From: Devosia sediminis | Lineage (GTDB): Bacteria; Pseudomonadota; Alphaproteobacteria; Rhizobiales; Devosiaceae | Reading direction: 5' to 3' | NCBI RefSeq assembly: GCF_016411825.1 | Contig: NZ_JAEKMH010000003.1 | Coordinates: 434,001 to 498,000 of the forward strand | Length of the DNA stretch: 64,000 bases | Part shown: positions 1 to 7,563 of the stretch, piece after piece | Layout of the letters: each line of letters begins with the position of its first letter | Position numbering within the stretch: the stretch's first letter is position 1 | Notes under the pieces: model-generated | Databases searched by the model: none | What the model was told of the DNA's origin: nothing | What the model saw: only the letters and a program-made list of their open reading frames with translations | Translations under genes and position numbers: made by a program

Positions 1-1062
1 GAGGCCACCAATTACAACACCATCCTCTCGACCGCCCTTGCCGGTGGCACCGGTCCTGACGTGATGATGGTGCGCGCCTATGGCGGGCTCGAAAACGTCG
101 CCGTCGCCGGCTATCTCGAAGAGCTGACCACCGACAGCGTGCCGGCTCTGGCCGACTTCGCCGCCCCGGCCCTCGCCGCCGAAAGCGTGCGCGCCGACAA
201 CAAGCTCTATGCCGTGCCCTTTGCCAGCCAGACGCAGTTGGTGATCTACAATACCGCGCTCTTCGAAGCGAACGGGCTCGACGAACCCCAGACCTGGGAC
301 GAACTGGTCGCCGCCGCCCAGACCCTCAAGGATGCCGGCGTCATCCCCTTCGCCAATGGCACGGCGACCGCCTGGCAGAACGAGACCGTGACCTTCGGCC
401 TCGGCTCCTCGCTGATGGGCAAGGCCTTCTATGACGAGCTGATGGCCGGCACTGCCGACTTCACCGACGAGCGTTTCACCTCGGCCCTGGCCTCCGTCAA
501 CGAGCTGGCCCAGGAATACTTCCCCGATGGCTTCATTGGCCTCGACTACCCCAGCGCCCAGCAGCTCTTCTCCTCGGGCATGGCCGGCATGTTTGTCGGC
601 GGCTCCTATGAGCTGGCGACCTTCAAGGCGCAGAATCCGGATATCGAACTGGGCGTCTTCCCCGCTCCGGGCCGTGCCGCCGAGGACGACAAGCTGGTCG
701 GCCTCTATTTCGACGGCGGTTATGCGGTCAATGCCGCCTCGCCCAACAAGGAAGCGGCCATCACCTTCGTGAACTACCTGGCCAGCCAGGAATTCGGCCA
801 GGCTTTCGCCAATACGCTCAACAACATCTCGACCATTCCGGGCGTCACTTTCGACAACCCGCTTCTGGCCGAAGTCAATGAGCTGAACCAGTCCTCGATC
901 CCCTACCTGATGCTCGCCCATTTCCGTTACGGCGAACCCTCGGGCTCGGTGCTGATCCAGGCCGAAATGCAGAAGCTGTTCGCCGGCGAAACCACGCCGG
1001 AAGCCATCGGCGAAGCCCTGACCACGGGTCTTGCCGCCTGGTACGAACCCTTCAAGGACTAA
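1..1062 (+). CDS. Sugar ABC transporter substrate-binding protein, 5' truncated
   Basis: This reading frame is open from the first base of the window, so the signal peptide and N-terminus lie upstream. The 353 visible codons have the look of family 1 extracellular sugar-binding proteins (MalE/UgpB type): an early GPDVMMV segment, a hinge region, and a C-terminal helix ending in WYEPFKD. It should capture a sugar in the periplasm and deliver it to the two permeases that follow. NanE and a sugar kinase downstream suggest an amino sugar such as N-acetylmannosamine, but the ligand cannot be read from sequence. The family call is firm; the substrate is inference. Confidence 0.9.
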   Translation, partial: EATNYNTILSTALAGGTGPDVMMVRAYGGLENVAVAGYLEELTTDSVPALADFAAPALAAESVRADNKLYAVPFASQTQLVIYNTALFEANGLDEPQTWDELVAAAQTLKDAGVIPFANGTATAWQNETVTFGLGSSLMGKAFYDELMAGTADFTDERFTSALASVNELAQEYFPDGFIGLDYPSAQQLFSSGMAGMFVGGSYELATFKAQNPDIELGVFPAPGRAAEDDKLVGLYFDGGYAVNAASPNKEAAITFVNYLASQEFGQAFANTLNNISTIPGVTFDNPLLAEVNELNQSSIPYLMLAHFRYGEPSGSVLIQAEMQKLFAGETTPEAIGEALTTGLAAWYEPFKD

Positions 1063-1086
1063 GGCGGCCACTCCCTCCGCCAAAGG

Positions 1087-1118
1087 GGGAGTGACGGGCA
1101 ATTGACCCCGTCACTCCC
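1087..1118 (+). other. Stem-loop between binding-protein and permease genes
   Basis: A perfect 12-bp inverted repeat (arms 1087-1098 and 1107-1118, 8-nt loop) lies 24 bp after the binding-protein stop codon. No T-run follows, so it is not a classical Rho-independent terminator. Hairpins at this position in binding-protein operons commonly stabilise the upstream mRNA and lower permease expression. That role is inferred here. Confidence 0.6.
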
Positions 1119-1140
1119 ACACCCGAATTAGCGCCTTCGC

Positions 1141-1270
1141 CTCCCTCCCCCTTGAGGGGAGGGAATGAGGGTGGGGGTCCACCGGTGAAACGCCGGGCTA
1201 CCCCCTCCCCAGCTCTGCTACGGCCCACTGGGCCGAGCGGCGCTACCCTCCCCTCAAGGGGGAGGGTGGG
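1141..1270. repeat. G/C-rich palindromic intergenic repeat (type A)
   Basis: A compound imperfect palindrome is built from CCCTCCCC/GGGGAGGG blocks around a core with AGCTCTGCTACGGCCC and GGCCGAGCGGCGCTA. Related units occur at 10284-10470, 52611-52743, 54819-54921 and 58830-58951. It fills the gap between the binding protein and the first permease. It probably belongs to a genome-wide non-coding repeat family; no transposase is nearby. Confidence 0.75.
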
Positions 1271-1352
1271 CTGGTGCCGAGACTATAAAGTGCGTTGAGC
1301 CTTCCATGCGAAGGGCGCGACGGCCCAAGAACTTGATGCGCGAGAGCCCCAA

Positions 1353-2273
1353 ATGCCTCAGTTTCGGATGACCGGCCGCGGCCTCTGGATCACGGTGCTG
1401 ATCGTGCCGCCGCTCGCCTTCGTGGCGCTGTTCATCGTTTATCCGATCATTTCGGCCTTCGCCTATGCCTTCTTCGACTGGCAGGGCTTGAAGCGACTCG
1501 ATTTCGTGGGGCTGGAAAACTTCCACACCGTGCTGTTCGTCGAGCCCTATCGAAGCTGGACGATCAACGCCTTCAAGAACAACATCATCGTCTTCTTTGC
1601 GCTGATGGTGCTGCAGAACGGGCTGGGATTCATTCTCGCCTATGCGCTCTGGCGCGAACTGCCCGGCGCGCGCTTCCACCGCATCGCGGTGTTCCTGCCG
1701 GTGGTGCTCTCGACCATCATCGTCGCCTATCTCTTCAAGCTCTTCTACCACCCGCTCTTCGGCGTGGTGAATGTGACGCTCAAGAATATAGGGCTCGACT
1801 GGCTGGCCCAGCCATGGCTCGGGCAATCGAGCACGGCGCTCGGGAGCATCATCGTGGCCCAGGCCTGGCATATGGTGGGTTTCCCGACCCTGGTTTTCCT
1901 TGCCGGCATGCAGCGCATCCCGAGCGAAATTCTCGACGCCGTGCGCATGGAAACCGAAAGCGAGTGGGTCAAGATCACCAAGGTGGTGTGGCCGCTGGTG
2001 GCCCCCAGCGCTACCATCGTCTTCACCCTGCTCTTCGTGGGCGCCTTCAACTGGTTCGAGCTGCCCTACATCATGGGCGGGCTTGATGGCTCGCCCTTCG
2101 GTTCGACCGACGTGCTGGGGCTTTATTTCTACCGCACCGCCTTTGGCAACGTGTCCTCCGGCCAGCAGGATTTCGGCCTCGGTTCGGCCCTTGCCGTCCT
2201 GATCTTCATCTTCATCGCCGTCATCGCGGCGGTCATCACCACGCGTCTGCGCGCCCGGGAGATCCAGCTATGA
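1353..2273 (+). CDS. Sugar ABC transporter permease (MalF/UgpA type)
   Basis: A 306-residue inner-membrane protein with about six hydrophobic segments, the first at residues 11-42. The EAA loop that contacts the ATPase is visible at about residues 191-214 (EILDAVRMETESEWVKI followed by VVWPL). It pairs with the next permease, with which it overlaps by 4 bp (ATGA). No ATPase gene is present in this operon, so the complex must borrow an MsmK/UgpC-like subunit from elsewhere or use one encoded upstream of the window. Membership of the type I sugar-importer permeases is clear; the substrate is unknown. Confidence 0.92.
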   Translation: MPQFRMTGRGLWITVLIVPPLAFVALFIVYPIISAFAYAFFDWQGLKRLDFVGLENFHTVLFVEPYRSWTINAFKNNIIVFFALMVLQNGLGFILAYALWRELPGARFHRIAVFLPVVLSTIIVAYLFKLFYHPLFGVVNVTLKNIGLDWLAQPWLGQSSTALGSIIVAQAWHMVGFPTLVFLAGMQRIPSEILDAVRMETESEWVKITKVVWPLVAPSATIVFTLLFVGAFNWFELPYIMGGLDGSPFGSTDVLGLYFYRTAFGNVSSGQQDFGLGSALAVLIFIFIAVIAAVITTRLRAREIQL

Positions 2274-3133
2274 GCGCCGACGCGACCAACTACTACGACC
2301 GCAAGGGCATCCTCGGCGCCCTCGGGCGCGATGGGCTTCTGCAGGTCATCCTCATCGCCAACACCATCCTCATGCTGGCGCCGATCGTCATCATGGTGTT
2401 CTCGGCCTTCAAGACCACGCCGCAGATCTTCCAGTCGCCCTTCGGGATTCCGGACTTCACCCAGGTCCAGAACTTCGTGAAGATCTGGAACGAGACCAAC
2501 TTCCTGCGCTACCTGCTCAATTCCTTCGTCGTCACCGCGGCCTCCATGGTGCTGATCCTGACGCTGGGCACCATGGCTGCCTATGCCCTGGGGCGCTACG
2601 CCTTTTCCGGCGCCAGCTTCATCCTGATGTTCTTCATCGCCGGGCTGACCCTGCCACTCAAGCTCGCCATCATCCCGCTCTTCATGCTGATGCGCGACCT
2701 CTCCATCCTCAACAACCAGCTTTCGCTGATCTTCGTCTATACGGCCATGGGCCTGCCCTCGACGATCTTCATCATGACCGGCTTCATCCGCACCCTGCCC
2801 AATGAGCTGGAAGATGCGGCGCGCATGGATGGCGCTTCGGAAGCGCGCATCATGTGGTCGATCATGCTGCCTTTGGTGCGCCCGGCCATGGTCATTGCCG
2901 GCATCCAGAATGTCGTGCCCATCTGGAACGACTTCTTCTTCCCGCTGGTCTTTATCCAGAACGACAATCTGAAGACCCTGCCGCAGGGCCTGACCACCTT
3001 CATGGGCGAATATACGACCGATTGGGGCGTGCTGTTCTCCGGCCTCACGCTCTCGGCCGCGCCAATCATCATCATCTACATCGTGCTGTCGCGGCAGTTC
3101 ATCGCCGGCATGACCTCGGGCGCGATCAAATGA
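2270..3133 (+). CDS. Sugar ABC transporter permease (MalG/UgpE type)
   Basis: A 287-residue permease with six predicted membrane spans and an EAA loop at about residues 177-200 (ELEDAARMDGASEARI followed by LPLVRP). It starts inside the stop of the previous permease and its own stop overlaps the nanE start (ATGA), so the three genes should be translationally coupled. It would form the second half of the heterodimeric channel. The family assignment is solid; the amino-sugar substrate is inferred from the enzymes downstream. Confidence 0.92.
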   Translation: MSADATNYYDRKGILGALGRDGLLQVILIANTILMLAPIVIMVFSAFKTTPQIFQSPFGIPDFTQVQNFVKIWNETNFLRYLLNSFVVTAASMVLILTLGTMAAYALGRYAFSGASFILMFFIAGLTLPLKLAIIPLFMLMRDLSILNNQLSLIFVYTAMGLPSTIFIMTGFIRTLPNELEDAARMDGASEARIMWSIMLPLVRPAMVIAGIQNVVPIWNDFFFPLVFIQNDNLKTLPQGLTTFMGEYTTDWGVLFSGLTLSAAPIIIIYIVLSRQFIAGMTSGAIK

Positions 3134-3795
3134 TCCTGCCCAGGGGCCTCGTCGTCTCCTGCCAGGCGCGGGCCGACAATCCCTTGCATGGGCCGCACTT
3201 CATGGGAGCCATGGCCCTCGCGGCGCGCGACGGCGGCGCTGTCGCCATCCGCGCCAATGGCCCGGCCGACATCGCCGCCGCCAAGGCAGCGGGCCTGCCG
3301 GTCATCGGCATAAACAAGGTCTTCTCCGACACCTGGCCAGTCTATATCACCCCCGACTTCGCCGCTGCCTCGGCCATCGTCGAAGCGGGCGCCGAGATCG
3401 TGGCGCTGGACTGCACCGAGCGGCGGCGCGCCGGCGAGCATCCGAGCGTGCTGATCCGGCGCATCCGCGAGGATCTCGGCGCCGAGGTGTTCGCCGATAT
3501 TTCCACGCTCGACGAGGGCATGAAGGCCGCCGCCTGGGGCGCCGATTATGTGGCGACGACGCTCTCGGGCTATACCGAGGAGACCATGCCCAAGCCCGAT
3601 GCACCCGACCTCGCACTGATTGAAGCCTTGGCGACGCGTCTGACGATTCCCGTGGTGGCCGAAGGGCGCTACAATACGCCCGAGCTGGTGCGCGACGCCT
3701 TTTCGGCGGGCGCTCATGCCGTTGTGGTGGGAACCATGATTACCAATCCGCGCGAAATCACCCGCGCTTTCGTCAGGCAAGGCGTGCCCGCGTGA
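3130..3795 (+). CDS. nanE: N-acylglucosamine-6-phosphate 2-epimerase NanE
   Basis: A 221-residue TIM-barrel epimerase that interconverts N-acetylmannosamine-6-P and N-acetylglucosamine-6-P, the entry into GlcNAc metabolism from sialic acid or ManNAc. Family hallmarks are the N-terminal VSCQA motif, a lysine at about 63 in GINK, a glutamate at about 178 in VVAEGRY, and the C-terminal VVVGTMITNP phosphate-binding segment. The ATG at 3130 overlaps the permease stop by 4 bp; a much longer open frame from 2854 runs through the permease and is rejected. A kinase follows with a 4-bp overlap, giving the expected kinase-epimerase pair. Confidence 0.92.
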   Translation: MILPRGLVVSCQARADNPLHGPHFMGAMALAARDGGAVAIRANGPADIAAAKAAGLPVIGINKVFSDTWPVYITPDFAAASAIVEAGAEIVALDCTERRRAGEHPSVLIRRIREDLGAEVFADISTLDEGMKAAAWGADYVATTLSGYTEETMPKPDAPDLALIEALATRLTIPVVAEGRYNTPELVRDAFSAGAHAVVVGTMITNPREITRAFVRQGVPA

Positions 3796-4736
3796 GCCAG
3801 GTTCATCTCGGTATTGATGTCGGCGGCACCGCCAGCCGTTGGGTGGCCTGCGACACAACGGGGGCGCTCGTGGCGCGCGGCAGTGCCAGTGGCGCCACGG
3901 CGCACGTGTTCAACCCGGCCGAACACGCTCGTCTTGCGGGGGTCTTCGCGTCGGTCGCCGCCGAATTGAGTGCCGCCGGATTTGAGGCCGCGAGCCTCTG
4001 CGCCGGCATGACCGGCTTTGGCCAGCCCGCTACAGCGGAAATTCGGGCCATGGCCAGTGCGGCTTTGGGCCTGGCCCCCGACGCCGTCCTCGTCATGGAC
4101 GATATCGCCATGGCCTATGCCGCTCATTTCCGCCCCGGCGAGGGGCATCTCATTTCCGCCGGCACCGGCTCCATCGGCATCCACATCACAAGCAAAGGCG
4201 AAGTGGTGCGCGTGGGCGGCCGGGGAATCCTCATCGACGATGCGGGCTCGGGAAGCTGGATCGCGCTCGAGGCGCTCGATCAGATGTATCGGGCGCTCGA
4301 CCATACCGGTTCGTTCGACGAACTGTCGGAACTGGCCGCGGAAATGTTCCTGGCCGTGGGGGGCAATAGCTGGAGCGATGTGCGCCAGTTCATCTATGCC
4401 GGTGATCGCGGCCGCATCGGCACGCTGGCAGTCGGCGTCGCCAGGGCCGCCGAAGCGGGCGACCAGACCGCGCTCGATATCCTGCGGCGCGCCGGAGCGG
4501 AACTGGCGGGCCTCGGCGAAGCGCTCAGCAAGCGCGCTGGAGCGGGGCCGCTCGCGCTGATCGGCGGGGTGCTCAACCTCCATCCGGTCATTTCCGAGGA
4601 GATCGCCTGGCGCTTTCCGGGCGTCGAGGTCACTCGCCCCGTCATCGACAGCGCTTTCTCCGCCGCGCGGCTCGGGGTGAGCGAAGCCGGCCAGGCCTGG
4701 CTCCCGCTACTGGCGCGGGGATTGTCTACGCCCTGA
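3792..4736 (+). CDS. BadF/BadG-family sugar kinase, probable N-acetylmannosamine/GlcNAc kinase
   Basis: A 314-residue ASKHA-fold kinase starting at a GTG that overlaps the nanE stop. Phosphate-binding motifs are visible at residues 4-15 (LGIDVGGTASRW) and in an adenosine-loop motif near 118-130 (SAGTGSIGIHI). It has the eukaryotic NAGK-like BadF architecture rather than the ROK fold of enterobacterial NanK. Paired with NanE it most simply makes ManNAc-6-P. N-acetylglucosamine kinase activity is an alternative. Its 3' end overlaps the convergent tetR gene by 11 bp. Confidence 0.85.
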   Translation: MSQVHLGIDVGGTASRWVACDTTGALVARGSASGATAHVFNPAEHARLAGVFASVAAELSAAGFEAASLCAGMTGFGQPATAEIRAMASAALGLAPDAVLVMDDIAMAYAAHFRPGEGHLISAGTGSIGIHITSKGEVVRVGGRGILIDDAGSGSWIALEALDQMYRALDHTGSFDELSELAAEMFLAVGGNSWSDVRQFIYAGDRGRIGTLAVGVARAAEAGDQTALDILRRAGAELAGLGEALSKRAGAGPLALIGGVLNLHPVISEEIAWRFPGVEVTRPVIDSAFSAARLGVSEAGQAWLPLLARGLSTP

Positions 4737-5502
4737 GCGCTGCCTTCCGCGCGATCATCGCCTCGATGCCGTCGAGCATGCGCTCGAGCCCGAAAGTGAA
4801 GGCCCGATCCGGGTCACCCAGGCCATAGAGTTCGCCCACGACCGGGCCGACGCGGCTGGCGACGGGATAGGGCGCCCAGTCGATGGTCTCGAGAAACGGC
4901 GCAATGGCATACCACCATTCGTCGTCGCTCATGCCGGTCTGCTGCTTGACCGAAGCGGCCCGCGCCACGTCGCGTACGGCGCCAAAGACGTAATTGGTGA
5001 TCAGCGTCACCGTCATGTCCATCTCGACCTCGTCGAGCCCCAGCCCGTCGACGACGCTGAGGATCGCCTCATAAGCGCGCAGCGTGTTGGGACCGAGCAC
5101 CGGGCGATGCGTGCCCACCTGCAGCGCCCAGGGGTGGTCGAGATAGAACTGGCGATAGGCGGTGGCCACCATGGTGATGTTGTCGCGCCAGTTCGCCGGA
5201 TCGAACCGGGGGAGGGCGGCGCCCTCGGGTCCCCCGGCAATGGCATCGATCATCAGGTCGATCAGCGCCGACTTGTCGGGGATGTGGGTGTAAAAGCTCA
5301 TCGCCGAAATGCCGACCGCCTCGGCCACGCGCCGGGTCGAGACGGCGTCGATCCCCTCAGCATCGGCAATGGCGATGGCAGCCTGCACCAGATCGGCGAG
5401 CTGCACCTTGGACTTGGGCCCGCGCTTGCCGGCGCTTGCCCGGCCCCACAGCAAGTGCAGCGATTTGAGCGGATCGCCCCTGCCGGAAATCTCCTCGGCC
5501 AT
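4726..5502 (-). CDS. TetR-family transcriptional regulator
   Basis: A 258-residue repressor. The N-terminal helix-turn-helix spans about residues 56-75 (STRRVAEAVGISAMSFYTHI), and the C-terminal domain resembles the tetracycline-repressor type. The ATG at 5502 is preceded by a GAGGTAG ribosome site; an upstream in-frame TTG lies within the proposed operator and is unlikely. It is divergent from the drug-type ABC exporter and UvrA-like genes. It probably represses them and itself from the two near-palindromes at 5521-5564 until a toxic ligand binds. The ligand is unknown. Confidence 0.9.
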   Translation of the reverse strand: MAEEISGRGDPLKSLHLLWGRASAGKRGPKSKVQLADLVQAAIAIADAEGIDAVSTRRVAEAVGISAMSFYTHIPDKSALIDLMIDAIAGGPEGAALPRFDPANWRDNITMVATAYRQFYLDHPWALQVGTHRPVLGPNTLRAYEAILSVVDGLGLDEVEMDMTVTLITNYVFGAVRDVARAASVKQQTGMSDDEWWYAIAPFLETIDWAPYPVASRVGPVVGELYGLGDPDRAFTFGLERMLDGIEAMIARKAALRA

Positions 5503-5520
5503 GCCTACCTCAAAATTACC

Positions 5521-5564
5521 CTTTACACCGTACAATGTTATGCTAAACCTTGTGCGGCGTACAA
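5521..5564. promoter_or_regulatory. Probable TetR operators between tetR and exporter operon
   Basis: Two related 15-bp near-palindromes share the right half GTACAA: CTTTACACCGTACAA at 5521-5535 and TTGTGCGGCGTACAA at 5550-5564, starting 29 bp apart. Together they suggest a TTGTAC-N3-GTACAA consensus, a plausible TetR-family site. They lie just upstream of tetR and about 110 bp before the exporter ATPase. Binding is inferred, not shown. Confidence 0.6.
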
Positions 5565-5675
5565 AGTTTAGTATCGCTCATCGCAAAAGTCGAGCGCCTG
5601 TCGAAATCGCCGCTGCTGACACGTCATGTCGGCAGGCGGGTCGATGCTGCTTCGGCGCTCAAAGGGGAGTTGAGA

Positions 5676-6638
5676 ATGATCCATGCACGTGACCTGGCGC
5701 GCAGTTTCAAGACCAAGGCGGGGCCGGTCGAGGCGGTCAAGGGACTGAGCCTCGACGTCGCCGAGGGAGAACTGGTGGCCTTCCTGGGCCCCAATGGCGC
5801 CGGCAAATCCACCTCGGTGCGCATGCTTACCACCCTGCTGCCGCCCTCCTCGGGCAGCGCCATGGTCGCCGGCTGCGACATCGCCCGCGATCCGGCCGGG
5901 GTGCGCAAGCGCATCGGCTATGTCGGGCAGGGGAGCGGCGCCGGGCAATATTACAAGCTGCGCGACGAGTTGCTCACCCAGGGCGCCGCCATGCGCATGC
6001 ATCCGGCCGACGCGAAAAGGCGCGCCGATGCGCTGATCGATATGCTGGAGCTGACCGGCATGGAGGATCGCATCGGCACGACGCTCTCTGGCGGGCAGAA
6101 GCGGCGGCTCGACGTGGCGCTGGGGCTGATGCATTCGCCGACGCTGCTGTTCCTCGACGAACCTTCCACCGGGCTCGATCCGCATAGCCGCGCCAATCTC
6201 TGGGAGCATGTCTTAAAACTCCGGCGCGAGACGGGCATGACCATTTTCCTCACCACCCATTATCTCGAAGAGGCCGACACCATGGCCGAGCGGGTGATGG
6301 TCATGGACAATGGCCAGCTCATTGCCGACGACACGCCGGCGCGTTTGAAGGCCAATCTCGCGGGTGACCGCATCACCATTGGCCTTGCCAATTCCGATGC
6401 CGCGAAGGCCGCCGAACTGGCGCAGAACCTGCCCCAGGCCCGTGAGGTCGCGGTCGGCGACAGCCGCGTCGAGGTAACGGTAGGCGAGGGCGAAGCCCTG
6501 CTGCCCGAATTCATCCGGCGCCTGCATGAGGTCGGGGTCGACATTGCCAGTGCCAATGTGCGCCGCCCCACCCTCGACGACGTTTTCCTTGGTTTGACCG
6601 GCCGTACGCTGCGCGAAGCGCAGGGCAGCGTGGCCTGA
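5676..6638 (+). CDS. Drug-type ABC transporter ATPase (DrrA-like)
   Basis: A 320-residue ATPase. Walker A is at about 38-46 (GPNGAGKST), the signature LSGGQ at 137-141, and Walker B LLFLDEP at about 157-163, followed by a DrrA-type C-terminal domain. The ATG at 5676 is preceded by AAAGGGGAG; the frame is open 126 bp further upstream but would run through the operators. It energises the ABC-2 permease encoded 13 bp downstream and probably exports a hydrophobic toxin or antibiotic. The family is certain; the drug is not known. Confidence 0.92.
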   Translation: MIHARDLARSFKTKAGPVEAVKGLSLDVAEGELVAFLGPNGAGKSTSVRMLTTLLPPSSGSAMVAGCDIARDPAGVRKRIGYVGQGSGAGQYYKLRDELLTQGAAMRMHPADAKRRADALIDMLELTGMEDRIGTTLSGGQKRRLDVALGLMHSPTLLFLDEPSTGLDPHSRANLWEHVLKLRRETGMTIFLTTHYLEEADTMAERVMVMDNGQLIADDTPARLKANLAGDRITIGLANSDAAKAAELAQNLPQAREVAVGDSRVEVTVGEGEALLPEFIRRLHEVGVDIASANVRRPTLDDVFLGLTGRTLREAQGSVA

Positions 6639-6651
6639 AGGAGCGACAGCA

Positions 6652-7404
6652 ATGGATTTCCTCTACGACGTGAAGACCAGCTTCGTCCGCGAGATGAAGC
6701 CGCTGATCTCGGGCTGGGTGTGGCTCGCCTTCGGCCTCGTGCAGCCGCTGCTCTATATCGGCCTCTTCGTGCCGCTCCTGGGCGATGTCGGCGGCGCCGG
6801 CGTTTCGCCGCTGCAATGGTTCATCCCCGGCATGATGGTGATGCTGACCCTCTTCGGCACCGCCATGGTTGGCTGGAGCCTCACCGAGGAACTGCTGTCC
6901 GGCGTGCTCGAACGGTTCCTCGCCACGCCGATGTCGCGGCCGGCGCTGCTGATGGGCCGGGCGCTGAAAGAGATGTTCCCGCTGTTCTTCCAGGCCGTGG
7001 TGATGATCGTCATCGCCATCCCCTTTGGCCTCAGGATTTATGCCGTTGAAATGCTCTATGGCCTCGTGCTGCTCGGCCTCTTCGGCGTCGGGGTCGCGGC
7101 CCTGTCCTATGCGCTGGCCATTGCCGCCAAGAACAATACCTCGCTCTTTTACATGGTCAGCCAGTCCGTGGCCCTGCCGCTGATGCTGCTGGGCGGGGTG
7201 CTGTTGCCGCTCGAAAGCGGCCCGGCCTGGCTCTATGTCGCGTCCCGGTTCAATCCGCTGACCTATCTCATCGAGGCGGAGCGGGCGCTGTTCATGGGCG
7301 AGCTGTTCAGCACGACCGTGCTTTATGGCACGCTGGTCGTGGCAGCCACCCTCGTCATCGGCCTTGCAATCGGCGGCAGCGCCATCCGCAAGGCGAGTAT
7401 CTAG
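6652..7404 (+). CDS. ABC-2 type exporter permease (DrrB-like)
   Basis: A 250-residue membrane protein with about six spans. It has the ABC-2 family signature region in the second half (SQSVALPLMLLGGVLLPLES) and the characteristic SRFNPLTYLIEAERALF motif near residues 196-214. It forms the channel for the preceding ATPase and shares its operon under the TetR regulator. A GGAG ribosome site precedes the ATG. The substrate is unknown. Confidence 0.9.
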   Translation: MDFLYDVKTSFVREMKPLISGWVWLAFGLVQPLLYIGLFVPLLGDVGGAGVSPLQWFIPGMMVMLTLFGTAMVGWSLTEELLSGVLERFLATPMSRPALLMGRALKEMFPLFFQAVVMIVIAIPFGLRIYAVEMLYGLVLLGLFGVGVAALSYALAIAAKNNTSLFYMVSQSVALPLMLLGGVLLPLESGPAWLYVASRFNPLTYLIEAERALFMGELFSTTVLYGTLVVAATLVIGLAIGGSAIRKASI

Positions 7405-7439
7405 GGCCGCTGATAAAATTGGACCTCCCCAAAGGCGTC

Positions 7440-7504
7440 ACCACCCGGCTCGGCCGGGTGGTCCATGCCGCGGGGAGGTGGATTGCCCGGTCAAGCCGGG
7501 CAAT
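7440..7504. repeat. Paired short hairpins (type B repeat)
   Basis: Two adjacent perfect 9-bp hairpins: ACCACCCGG/CCGGGTGGT (7440-7462) and ATTGCCCGG/CCGGGCAAT (7482-7504), each with a 5-nt loop. The same ATTGCCCGG hairpin recurs at 9890-9912 and 10149-10171. A variant lies at 58728-58800. It sits between the exporter permease and the UvrA-like gene. It may act as a transcript-stabilising or attenuating element; no function is demonstrated. Confidence 0.75.
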
Positions 7505-7563
7505 GACGAAGGAAATGAAGACCCGTCGAGTTGGACGGGGACATGACGAGGTCGGGAGACGAC

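Noticed and set aside
2854..3129. Upstream extension of the nanE frame
   Set aside because: It lies inside the second permease gene; NanE homologues begin at the VSCQA region.
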